Below are positions 25,001-33,600 of a stretch of 64,000 bases of DNA, in pieces. The stretch is from Leptidea sinapis (lineage: Eukaryota > Arthropoda > Insecta > Lepidoptera > Pieridae). Under the pieces are notes generated by a model. The model worked only from the letters and a program-made list of their open reading frames with translations, searched no databases and had not been told where the DNA came from. The stretch spans positions 8,370,001 to 8,434,000 of the forward strand of contig NC_066296.1 in assembly GCF_905404315.1 (NCBI RefSeq), in the 5' to 3' direction. Position 1 is the stretch's first letter, and each line of letters opens with the position of its first letter. The position numbers and the translations under genes were made by a program.

Positions 25001-26096
25001 GTCCTGTGTGTTTGTGTATGTATATGACTGATTTTCTACATATAGTATTTGTGTAGATGCAAAATAAATTTCATTCAAATATTTCGAATTACTAAGCTTT
25101 GCTAGCTACAAGCAATGTTTGATACCCACGATGAGAACGCTCAACGGTTGTTTATGTCAGCATTTTGTTTTACTTTGAACAATAAAGTATTTTACACCAC
25201 TCCAAAGATTATATTTGCCTTACCTGCACTCCCCTGGCTCTGGCCTTTATTTTAATGTGTCAATTTGGCTAAAATTGCTTCATGCACCTATTATTGCGGG
25301 CGAAATAGTTGTATACAAGGCCTATTACTAACGTGGTTTTGCCCGCTTTTATGAATATCTGTTTCTAACGTGATGTTCTATAGTTTTTTGTGGGTTATTG
25401 AATAATATTTATAGTATCGAGTAATGATTATTCAAAAGCCTATTTGACTTTGAATATTTAGATTTAATATGATCCTGACTATTTAAATTCAACATAAATC
25501 TGTTGATATTGTGGTCTTCGAATAAGCCTTTCAGCTTATAAGAATTTTTTACAATACTTTTTGCAAAAAAAAAATATTGAAGGCGTTACTTTGCGGAAAT
25601 CCATAATTATCCATAATGTTTTGAGTTTTTTTTTGTGTTAATACCGCCAATATTTGTCTTCAAACAATTTGATACGTGTTTCGCCTTTACACGAGGCATC
25701 TTCAGGACATGTTGAATCGCCAAACTCTGGCACGAGACTGAAGTCAGTTTCAGTTCGAAAACTCAAAATATTTGCATAATACTTTTTGCTAAAAATTTAA
25801 TATTTTTTTCCTCGAAGGCAATATTATAAAGCATTATATTATTTCACTCGGGAGAAAGTCCGTTCCTTCCTACAAATTTTCTCCTTTTTCTGATCTAGAA
25901 ATCTTACCGCTATTTTTTTACAATATTCGCCGTCTGAGCTATTTAGATATTATATACCGACAAAAGAAAAATATGAATATTAATTTAATAAATTATTTAT
26001 TATACAAGAATTATGTTTTAATTGTTACAGATATTTACCTCCACCGACCTCAAACAGGTGCCTTCGTATTATAAGTTCGAGCTGTATATACATTAA
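10066..26096 (+). CDS. Long coiled-coil protein, 5' end not seen
   Basis: Fourteen exons join without a frame break: 10066-10452, 11096-11605, 12520-12626, 13453-13585, 13989-14093, 15474-15646, 16764-16974, 18187-18396, 19661-19897, 21222-21407, 21767-22291, 23026-23208, 23714-23782 and 26031-26096 (TAA). Every junction has GT and AG, and the phases match. They give 1033 residues. The first exon begins after an acceptor, with in-frame stops upstream, so at least one 5' exon is missing from this model. The N-terminal 300 residues are Ser/Asp-rich (SDSGCVSPGSR) and probably disordered. From the exon at 12520 to that at 21222, and into the next, the protein is mostly Glu/Lys/Leu heptad-like coiled coil (for example ELETQLADLQDKYERLEED and EEKIVELEKKIRREAENEK), interrupted by a less charged segment with TWNEMQVTSGGTVRQLEKQ. 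A Cys/Ala-rich stretch (ARLASVSCACAAARLC) precedes a short tail ending YKFELYIH. The composition suits a cytoskeletal, centrosomal or Golgi scaffold, but I recognise no specific family. Confidence 0.85.
10453..11095. other. Gene 1 intron, nothing recognised
   Basis: Between donor CAG|GTGATC and acceptor TTGTTTAGCAG. No repeat family is recognised. Confidence 0.5.
11655..11960 (+). mobile_element. Terminal part of the 43154-44075 TIR element
   Basis: Starts 'atcccgtagcacgaattcgg' and continues 'tagttgatagaactttta' and 'ccacgattataatgatacca', matching the inverted ends at 43154-44075. The word 'aaaacagtaaaatgaaacgt' matches (inverted) 43810-43840. It lies in the gene 1 intron 11606-12519. Confidence 0.65.
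12036..12302. mobile_element. MITE with about 65-bp inverted ends
   Basis: The left end CGGCCTTACAAATAAA is answered by TTTATTTGTAAGGCCG at the right end. The inner parts 'aaagttataact' and 'atgtaaaatgtttaca' are also mirrored (AGTTATAACTTT, TGTAAACATTTTGTA). It lies in a gene 1 intron, and the ORF it contains is a by-product. Confidence 0.8.
12836..13258 (-). mobile_element. Non-autonomous Helitron, complete
   Basis: On the plus strand it opens CTAGCTGACCCAGCAAAC and closes near ACACGATAATATTATATATA. This is the reverse of the lepidopteran Helitron layout (5' TCTAATATATAAAATTCTCG, 3' GGGTCAGCTAG). An internal block resembling 'ccgatt...gtttcggagga' is shared with 47139-47405. It has no terminal inverted repeats and no coding sequence. 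Confidence 0.7.
13660..13782 (-). mobile_element. SINE, family A, partial
   Basis: Tail part of a family A SINE in the intron after exon 13453-13585, beginning about 75 bp past the donor. Contains 'gcaggacgttcagctgatgg'. The head is absent. Confidence 0.8.
14115..14275 (+). mobile_element. hAT-type MITE, half copy
   Basis: Begins CACAGACGAGTAAAAACAG and runs through 'gtgatattagcaagt' and 'tctcccttaaatgatcata', matching the left half of 46354-46725 and, inverted, the right half of 44609-44959. The right end is missing. Confidence 0.7.
14841..14882. other. Perfect hairpin, 16-bp stem
   Basis: GAAGTTGGAGAATGAC is followed after a 9-10-base loop by its exact reverse complement GTCATTCTCCAACTTC. 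It lies deep in the gene 1 intron 14094-15473. It is too short for a typical pre-miRNA, and may be the centre of a worn MITE. Confidence 0.7.
15188..15452 (-). mobile_element. SINE, family A, ending next to a splice acceptor
   Basis: Minus-strand SINE from the poly-T run to 'aaataggcgccg'. Only about 21 bp separate its end from the exon at 15474, so the branch point of this intron may lie inside the SINE. Confidence 0.85.
15800..16345 (+). mobile_element. LINE 3' end, broken reverse-transcriptase ORF
   Basis: Broken plus-strand frames read ISDLHESLTLRRDVGSLCIF, YRIYHGECSEELFGLIP, then after a stop AKYHPHHVDFWHCTTARFAR and LWNQLPAA. This is the C-terminal end typical of LINE pol proteins. The same block closes the LINE copies at 34655-35015 and 58580-58885. 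It lies in a gene 1 intron. Confidence 0.75.
17835..18165 (+). mobile_element. LINE 3' end (RTE-like tail)
   Basis: Same family as 5545-5795: 'acggtgtgtgtgga' near the start and 'atgaataaagtgattttggt' followed by TTTGATTTGATTT at the end. It lies about 20 bp upstream of the exon at 18187. The inner part 'agagtggcaatgagtttctt' is also seen at 36640-36680. Confidence 0.6.
18471..18612. mobile_element. Short MITE with TGCGCAAAGTTCGA ends
   Basis: TGCGCAAAGTTCGA at the left is mirrored by TCGAACTTTGTGCA at the right, about 140 bp in all. It lies in the gene 1 intron 18397-19660. Confidence 0.65.
18613..19660. other. Gene 1 intron remainder
   Basis: Mostly unassigned. Around 19165-19260 the words 'ggcgctctgagagagaagaa' and 'gcaagaaactctcccagca' look like worn LINE untranslated sequence, without a second copy here to confirm this. 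Confidence 0.3.
20100..20282. repeat. MITE-like repeat, copy of 4010-4200
   Basis: Ordered word matches to 4010-4200, including 'gagcaatgcatgcac' and 'catacaaatcgcg'. It starts near TCTAGATCTATCTAGA, which recalls the ends of the MITE at 2067-2197. Confidence 0.6.
20283..21107. repeat. Lepidopteran repeat with CCGACTTCAAAAA motif
   Basis: Contains 'aaaaaggaggaggtta', 'actgggtgaaccgattttga' and 'aaccgacttcaaaaaa', words that recur widely in lepidopteran genomes. A related piece lies at 38376-38480. A poly-A/CAAAAA run is at 20829-20857. No gene. Confidence 0.5.
21108..21188 (+). mobile_element. SINE, family A, 3' tail only
   Basis: The last 80 bp of the SINE, ending CTTATTTTCATAAAAAAA. It ends 33 bp before the exon at 21222. 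Confidence 0.8.
22541..22886. mobile_element. MITE with GGCCGTTSCCAATAT ends
   Basis: The left end GGCCGTTCCCAATATTCAGTC is answered by an inverted right end reading ATATTGGCAACGGCC. About 345 bp, in the gene 1 intron 22292-23025, with no ORF. Confidence 0.7.
23297..23530 (+). mobile_element. SINE, family A
   Basis: Headless copy with small internal deletions (for example 'cctgagcgagttatgg' where the consensus has a longer stretch). It lies in the gene 1 intron 23209-23713. Confidence 0.85.
24085..24327 (+). mobile_element. SINE, family A, internally deleted
   Basis: Keeps the head GGGAGCCTCCTTTGCACAGG and the tail, but jumps from the head 'ccggctagatta' straight to 'ttgtttcggtctgaa', losing about 50 bp. 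It lies in the last gene 1 intron. Confidence 0.85.
24335..24720 (+). mobile_element. LINE reverse-transcriptase fragment
   Basis: Frames carry RILGVLWTEFRTYLSLLQEL and SSIVQCRTLTFFGLVARGGQ, the block after the thumb region of LINE pol proteins that usually reads 'RILG..W...RTN..IL.EL' and 'FFGH..R'. Degraded, no intact ORF. Confidence 0.65.
25560..25800 (-). mobile_element. Penelope-like element remnant
   Basis: Shares 'ggcgttactttgcggaaatc', 'ataccgccaatatttgt' and 'cacgaggcatcttcagga' with 60343-60596. On the minus strand it contains CTGAAGATGCC and GGCGAAACACG, a hammerhead-ribozyme-like core, which is known from Penelope-like retroelements. No coding part is left. It lies in the last gene 1 intron. 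Confidence 0.6.
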
Positions 26097-26652
26097 TCTC
26101 GACATAACATTATGTAAACATAACTAATTCTAATAATTAATTATTACGAACATATCGAACAATGTACCTTCCGAAGTTATTGACATTTTTTTTATTCCAT
26201 GATTATTTTTCTCTGTGCCAATAATAATTATTGTGTTTCGATTTTCATTTTGTGTAAATATTTATTTTAGTTAAACTCGATTGTGTACTAAAATCTCATC
26301 GAAATATAGTATTGTTTTTATGTATTTTAACGAGTTATGGATTAAATGGTTATTTAATTATATATTGTTTTATTGTTAGCCAACGATTTATTTAATATTT
26401 TAATTCAATGAACGATTTGTTGTACGAAATTCAGAATCTATTTTCTATCCATCTATCTAAATATACCGGGTGTAACCAAACAACCTCCGAATGCGGGAAG
26501 GGTTCCGTAGAGCTCTCTATAACTTTATCATTGCTATAGGTATTTTGAAAAGAAAGTTCTGTCGTTGTTGAAAAAGTTAACGAAAAAAAGCAACTTTTTT
26601 AGCTAGCATTATTGTAATTACAATGACACTTGTACACCGTTTCTAATGTCCC
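26097..26652. other. 3' flank of gene 1
   Basis: AT-rich; expected to hold the 3' untranslated region of gene 1, but no clear AATAAA close to the stop is seen. The last 190 bp ('accgggtgtaaccaaac' onward) look like a repeat fragment. Confidence 0.35.
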
Positions 26653-27059
26653 AACTGACCTCTACTATATACCACTGGACTGGCGGCTGTCAAAGTGCTT
26701 TTGTGCCTGTTTGATATTCGCCATTTTGGCGCTGTTGGCCATGTAGCGAGAGTCTGCGGTACTAAAACTAGTGATCACAACCTCAGCAAACATCGATAGA
26801 TGGTGGGAAACTATTTACAAAAAATAATTGTGTACTTTATTACGTTGATTCTTGAAATATAAATAGCACAGAAAACGAACGAAATTTATTCGAAATGCAA
26901 AAATACTTCAGAGTATTGTACGTTCCTTCGCAGCCATTTGTATAATACGTCAAAATTAGTTCTCTGGATGCTCGCGAGTGGCGCTTCAAATAGGCACGAA
27001 AAATTTGCTGTCAAACATAATATGGAACAGCCTGTCCAGTGGTATTTATACAGGTCAGT
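26653..27059 (+). mobile_element. hAT-type MITE, copy 2
   Basis: Same family as 7735-8130, from CAACTGACCTCTACTATAT to ATACAGGTCAGTG. It shares 'tgttggccatgtagcgagag' and 'acatcgatagatggtggga'. No matching 8-bp duplication is visible at its ends. Confidence 0.8.
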
Positions 27060-27329
27060 GTATATATACTACTTATTCGACAATAATTGCCTCAGACCTG
27101 AAAAATGTCAGCACCAGAAACACAGCTTAGTTAACTTAAACTTAGGACAGAGAGACACACTGAGGTCATTGCGCGGACAATAGCTTACAGAAACCATAGG
27201 CTTAGAATAAAGCAGCGTATAAAAGACCTGGCAGTCTGATTATACGAAACCAGTTTTGATTGTCAATGTGTGTGTTACCTATGAGTGGTTTAATATAGAA
27301 TGGAGCTAATGCCAAGCTTGAACTCAAGC

Positions 27330-27442
27330 CAAAGCCACGCTCCTCTAATTCCTCTGTTGTTGCAAGAGAATGTGGGCGGCGGTGATCACTTAACACCAGG
27401 TGACTTGTATGCTCGTTTGTCCTCCTTTTCCTTAAAAAAAGC
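27330..27442 (+). mobile_element. LINE 3' tail, family B
   Basis: Short 3' fragment with 'gttgcaagagaatgtgggcg', 'gtgatcacttaacaccaggt' and an A-rich end. The same tail closes the LINE fragments at 35600-35715, 47635-47825, 54026-54186 and 58580-58885. Confidence 0.7.
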
Positions 27443-27579
27443 GTGGCTTGCTGTTTAAGACTACTCAATCAAAATCGGTTACAGTAGTTTCGCTTAACTT
27501 TACTATCTTGCTCTATGTCCATTACAGAAGTTCCTCTCACTCGCACGCTTTGTGTTTATTGTCTATGAGCCAACAATTT

Positions 27580-27836
27580 GGTACCAACAACGGCGCCTAT
27601 TTCTTTCGTGAAGCAGTAATGTGTAAGCATTACTGTGTTTCGGTCTGAAGGGCGCCGTAGCTAGTGAAATTACTGGGCAAATATAAACTACTAAAAATAC
27701 TTAGCATCCTATGTCTCAAGGTGACGAGCGCTATTGTAGCACCGCTCGGAATTTTTGGGTGTTTCAAGAATTGCAATCCACAGCATTGTAATGGGCAGGG
27801 CGTATCAGTTAAAATCAATTGAACGTCCTGCTCAGT
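27580..27836 (+). mobile_element. SINE, family A
   Basis: Copy with a small insertion ('ataaactactaaaaatac') in the middle and a truncated tail ending at 'gaacgtcctgctcag'. Confidence 0.85.
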
Positions 27837-28479
27837 ATATTACTAGTCGCGTGAACTCGGCCCACACTCCGCAACTCACCGCACATTACTTCCTCACTCT
27901 GTTATTGGACAGTTGGTCTTAGTAGTGACCAACAAAGCACCAAATAATATTTGCGAATTTATTTGTTTATTTCAAAATTTACAAATTTATAGGAACGTTG
28001 ATAAAATCGTGAGCGTGCAGTGCCTTAATATACATCATATATCAAAAGTTTTTCTCAAAAATAAAATTTATACATATTTTCCTTTAGTGATTTTTGTCTG
28101 TTTGTTTGTGCAAAAATCGCATTCATATCAACTACTATCAACAACTAGCTTTCGAACAAAATTGTAATTTGAATAAGTGTATGTGAACAGCTAACCTCAA
28201 AACATAAGCGCAGAAGGCCCACCATTAACTTTTAATTAGCGATTCAATTCCGATGTAGTTTAGTTTAGGTACCTAAACTGAATCGCTGAGATTCGTACCA
28301 TTAAGTGCCAATAACGGAATGGCGTTTGAATCGCTTATGGACGAATTTAAGAAAGTTTGTCTGTGGTCCGTGGTGTGAGAATGAGATGACGCTGTACAGT
28401 CGTTGCATAAGTCTGTCTCTATTACTCGAACCATATGCGTTGCGTTTTGAAACCAAAAATGATATTATTTAAGCGGATA

Positions 28480-28770
28480 TTAGTCAATTGAATCGCAATA
28501 ACAGTAGGTACATGGTAGGCCCGTAGGCTAGCGAAACTATCTAAGAAAAAAGCGATTCACTCGATTGTATGAAACATGCAGTCATTGATAGATGACGGCT
28601 ATAATCTGGTAAAAAACGGAGATAGCCGAAATCCACTACGTTCTATGCAACTGTTCGCATTCAAACTTAGACGGATCATACTTCGTGGCCAATTGCCATA
28701 CTGTAATTACTACAATTTAAACTTATGCCAAATAACTGCACGTTTCGTACTAAACTAAATTTTAACTTTT
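28480..28770 (+). repeat. Family C repeat, uninterrupted copy
   Basis: Serves as the unfilled relative of 7690-8345: where that copy has the hAT MITE, this one reads 'ttcactcgattgtatgaaac' straight through. No coding content. Confidence 0.75.
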
Positions 28771-29021
28771 ACTTGGGCAGTCCTGTCTCTTATTACGAAG
28801 TATTTATATCCTCTTTGCATAATCCAATAAAGAAGATTAAAATTCTGTTTGACTTCTGTCAAAGTAATGTCGATGTAACGGTGCGAATAAAATGTCGGAC
28901 ATTAATATTAACAAAACCAATCAAATATGAATACAGTGTAAGCTTCGAAATGTCTTTAAACCAAGGTAATCTCTTTACAGATATATTATTGGTGTCTTTA
29001 TAGTAAACAAGTTTATCAAGT

Positions 29022-29296
29022 AGGAGGCACCTTTGCACAGCATACCGATTCGATTACTGGTACCACAACGGCGCCTATTTCTGCCACGAAGCAATAATGT
29101 ATAAGCATTGCTGTGTCTCGATCTAAAGGGCGCCGTGGCTAGTGAAATTACTGGGCAAATGAGACTTAACATCTTATATCTCAAGGTGACGAGCGCAGTT
29201 GTTGTGCCGCACAGAACTTTTGGGTGTTTTCCAGAATCCTGAGCGGCACTGCATTCTGCTTCCTGTACGTCTCGTCCCTTATTGTTATAAAAAAAA
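29022..29296 (+). mobile_element. SINE, family A, near full length
   Basis: Starts GGAGGCACCTTTGCACAG and ends 'cttattgttataaaaaaaa'. It lacks about 35 bp near the tail. Confidence 0.85.
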
Positions 29297-29337
29297 GTTT
29301 TTATCAGTTGAGAGTCTAGTTTGCGACAGTAATTAAG

Positions 29338-29548
29338 TGCAACCATTATTGCTTCGGTTTGAACTTAAATTAATGGGCTAATGAGTCTTATCATCTTAAG
29401 TCTCAAATTGACGAGCACAATAATTATTGCGATGACGCAAAGAATTTTTGTTTCAATCAGGAATCCTGGGTGGTATTTCATTATCATGAGCAGGGCAAAA
29501 TACTTTACTTTAGGTGAAAGTCTTGTTTCCTAGTATTTTCTTCATGTG
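29338..29548 (+). mobile_element. SINE, family A, old diverged copy
   Basis: Recognisable only by ordered words: 'cattattgcttcggtttgaa', 'atgagtcttatcatctt', 'gaatcctgggtggtattt'. It is much more diverged than its neighbour at 29022-29296. Confidence 0.55.
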
Positions 29549-29653
29549 ATGGAAAAATCACCACTCAATTGTTCCCCTCTTGTCGTTTACCCTCTATTTG
29601 ATATGTAGGTTAGGCGGTATGAAACAAAGTATGACTAGGTCTAAGAATATAGA

Positions 29654-29983
29654 TGGTCTCCGCTGCGCTCCAACTAGATACCGCACTACCTAAGAACAAT
29701 AGCTTTTTTATTACGGCAACTATTAGATGCTTGTGAGCGTGGCATCTTCACACTCAATGGCATCTTTCAAGTTTTGTTATTTTTAGAATGTTTTGCTACT
29801 CAACCCGGCATTTTAGTTTCAATTATTTGCAAAGTTTAACAGAACATATGGCACGTTGACGTCAATGTCACACATTGTTCAAGACTGACTCGAGTACCTA
29901 CACCCATTTGGGCGTAGTACAAGTTGCCGCACTTTGCGACTACGTCTGCGTTATCTAGTTGGAGCGCAGTGGAGACCAATCCT
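29654..29983. mobile_element. MITE with GGTCTCCGCTGCGCTCCAAC ends
   Basis: The left end GGTCTCCGCTGCGCTCCAAC is mirrored at the right by a sequence reading GTTGGAGCGCAGTGGAGACC (one mismatch). A second copy, split by a Helitron, is at 46993-47582. Confidence 0.8.
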
Positions 29984-30686
29984 TAATATAAGGATATTAT
30001 ATTTTTTTAATAACTAAATATTGAACTATCATACTTTTATAGGTGGTAGCCAAATTGTAAATTCGATAGAAAATTATTTGACTCAACATCACTCACCACT
30101 TCTTATATTCATCGCTGCTAGCTCAAATTAATTCGTCGACATACTCACATAGAGCGAAAATATGTTTGCTAGGGGTGGAACCATAATACTTAGATAGGGC
30201 TTCAGGAAACCTCCAGAAATATTATTTTAAGGGATGGAGTTATGAGCTTTTGAAACAAAAGTTATTAATGTTATAGGAAATTATATACTGAATTTACTTA
30301 AATAACGAATTCGTCATGGTACTTATTCCAACTAGAAAGTAGGGTTATTCATCTTAATTAAATATTATTTTAGTTGTTTAAAGGTGTGCCTTTTTCCCTT
30401 GACCGAAAACTTTCAGACAACTTACTCCGATATATTTGACATAAACTGACTACTTACGTTTCTATTCATATCTTTTTACTCAAATATATAATATACCTTA
30501 TTACCTATTCAATATAATATTACTTATATATTAACTAACTATGAACCCCTTACGAAAAATATCTATGTGTCGATAGTAAAAGCATTTTCTGGCATTCTCA
30601 TTTCTACTAAATTTTCCTTTCAGATCATAAGAACTACCAGTTCATATCATAAGAACTGCGTGCCATAACTACACCGCAGTACAATA
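29984..30686. other. Upstream region of gene 2
   Basis: No repeat is recognised. A possible 3' splice site (TTTTCCTTTCAG) ends at 30624, about 62 bp before the ATG at 30687, so the start codon may sit in a second exon after an untranslated first exon. Confidence 0.35.
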
Positions 30687-33600
30687 ATGGCAAAGAACCA
30701 AATTAATAATGTGATGCAAGGGAATTATATAAAAAGAAATTTACTCGAAAATTATTGTGACAATAAAGAAGATTTAGCTGATCATTCCGTCTGTTCGTGT
30801 AAGGAATGTGATTCAACTGAATGTTTTGCAATACGAAGTGCTTTCTCCAGTAATGCCCGCACTTGCAAAGAGTGCAAGCAGTTTAAAAATAATATTAATC
30901 GGGCTAAGGAAAACGCACTGAAGAATAAAACAATACTGATATCTGAATCATCCAAAAACATTAATTCTTCTAAAGAAATGATTACTAAGCATACTGGAAA
31001 CGATTCCAGTTGGCACAAATTAGTTAAATCTGACGTTTGTCATGACAGCGAAACTTATGAAGTCAAACTGAAAAATCATACAGGTTCTTACTTTTCGGAT
31101 ATAAGAAAAAAATGTTCAAGCATCCATATTCCTACCGCTGAGCCGCCGGTCGTGAACAATACAACAGCTGAGCTCAGTGCGCAAATCATCTTGGATGGTT
31201 TAAATGACTATCCGACTGCACGTAGTCTTTTAACTAAACCCGCAACTGAAACAAAGCCTGATATATTTACTCGCCTCCGAAACGTTTACAAGGAGTGCAG
31301 CTGCAAAATATGCGAATGCATTTCTGTAAAGCCTTTCTTATCCTCAAGAGATAACAATACAAAAATATGCTCGTGTAAGTCTTGCTATTGCGACGATTGC
31401 AAAATTAGTTTTGCTTCCAACGATTTGTTACATAAGAAACTAGGCGAACCAGAATTTAATCCTGTTTATAGCAACAGAAAGAACAATCGTTACCATTTCA
31501 ATTCAAGTGCTTGTACATGTTCGCCCTGCCAATGTATTCAGTGCAAGTTATCAGGCATACAAATATCGACAACGCACACTGTTGCGCAGGCTGAATATTC
31601 TGTACAACATAATACTTGTGATTGCTCCCCTTGTGAATGTTCTAACTGTACCCACAATTACAACAACACTTCCAATCTACACGGAAGATCTATAGCAACC
31701 GCTACACAAGAATTTTGTCCTTGTGAAATTTGTACAAACAATATGTGTAGTAGCGGAACGAACTGTCTTTGTGAAACTCAGAATAGTGTGATGAGGAAAC
31801 CAATAAAAAGAGATCATGATGAGTACGACATAAGGAGGTTGTATATCAATAATTTGTCATCTCCACACAGGAACGCCGCAAGAAAATATGATGTGTTCTA
31901 TATGCAAGACGAGGGCAATACAAAAGCGAAAATTTGTGCGCACAAATCTGATTCAAAAAATATTCTTAGGGAAAAATCTGACTCTGCATCTCCACTACAT
32001 TGCGACAGTCAGGACTATCCAAGCGTAAGGATAAATTCAAAGAAGCTTCCTCCTGACTGTGAACTCCTTAATTGCAGGTTTCAGAATGATGATTACCATG
32101 CGCCAATATTTGGCAATAGCCTTATCTATTGTAACTCCAACATTGAAATAAGTAACCAATGCAATTGTATTGAGTGTGAATGCATCACGTGTCAGGCTCG
32201 TTTAGGAAAGGGCAACTTTGATAGAAAGATGATATCATACTGTAAAAGTAATATACCAACAAAAATATCCAATTCTTGTGATTACAAACCTTGCGAATGT
32301 TATATTTATAGAAAACATTGTAATGGATCAGAGAAATGTGTATGTAACGTTTGTGACTGCATGAATAGTAAAGATATAGATACCTCAAATAGAATCTATT
32401 TAAATAATGTTACACGTTATGCTAGCTTTATAACACATAAAAAGGAAAATGTCACAAGCAAATCATGTGAATCTGTGGATTGCTCGAAAATGAAGAAATC
32501 TCCTAAACTCGTAAATACATTCGAAACTTTTGAAAATGAAGCTCAATTCGAAAATATCAAGAGCGATTTTAAAGAACAATCACTTTCAATTTTAGGAGAA
32601 TCGCAATATATAACTATTATGGAACCAAGTGCGATTAAGCAAACTAAGGAAATATCATATACACCAGTTTCCCCGGTTTTTTCACGTAACTTTTTTGACT
32701 GTAATAGAGTTGCCGTGGAGCATGATATTGATTCTGATTTATACATAAGTGCAAGAAGTTCCATTGTTTATTGCTCGCGAGATAAAATAATAGATACACC
32801 AATATCTGATAGCGAACGCTTACGTAAAGTATCCTCATTACTGAATGAAATTTCTTTATATAGTGACCTTCACACTATAGAAAAAAGGGGATCGGTATCA
32901 AATGAAATGTCTTATGAAAAAGACGCACCGAAGAACTATTTAAAAATAACTGAGCAAGACGTAACCCTTCCCATGTTAGATGATTGCAACAATTTAATCA
33001 TCAATACAAATGGTAAGTCTGTAAATGACAGTAACAATCCCAGTTCTACACAGATCGAAAAACAGAGCAATAATTTAGAAACAAAAAGTAATATTGGCAA
33101 TAAAAATACAAACTGTCTAATGAACGTTTTTTGTACGCAAGAATATAATTTAAATTATAAGAAAATTGAGAATACCTTGCGCGAGGCACAGAGTTTTTCA
33201 AATCGACTAAATGTAATTTTGGATACATACGAGAATGCGAATAAAAACTTTGTCAGTGTGTCACAGAGCTTAAAAAATAGTTACGAAGCAATAACTCTCG
33301 GTGTCAATGCAACCCACTATAGAAAAAGTGTTGAAAATTGGGACGATGATTGGAGACCTAGAAGTGAATTCAAAAAAATTACTAAATACGACAAAAATAA
33401 TAAAAATTCATTAAATAATGCAAATAGAAGACAAAAGTTGGTAAATTCAGAATATACTAAAAGAAGCTGTTACAAAATATCTGAATGTAACAGTTTTGAA
33501 TCCTCGAATAGTGAGGACGCTGGTTTAAAACCGATTTTAGGAAGTCATAATTTGCTTGAAAATCTTAGTGCTACTAAAATTTTACATCAAGATAGCAAGC

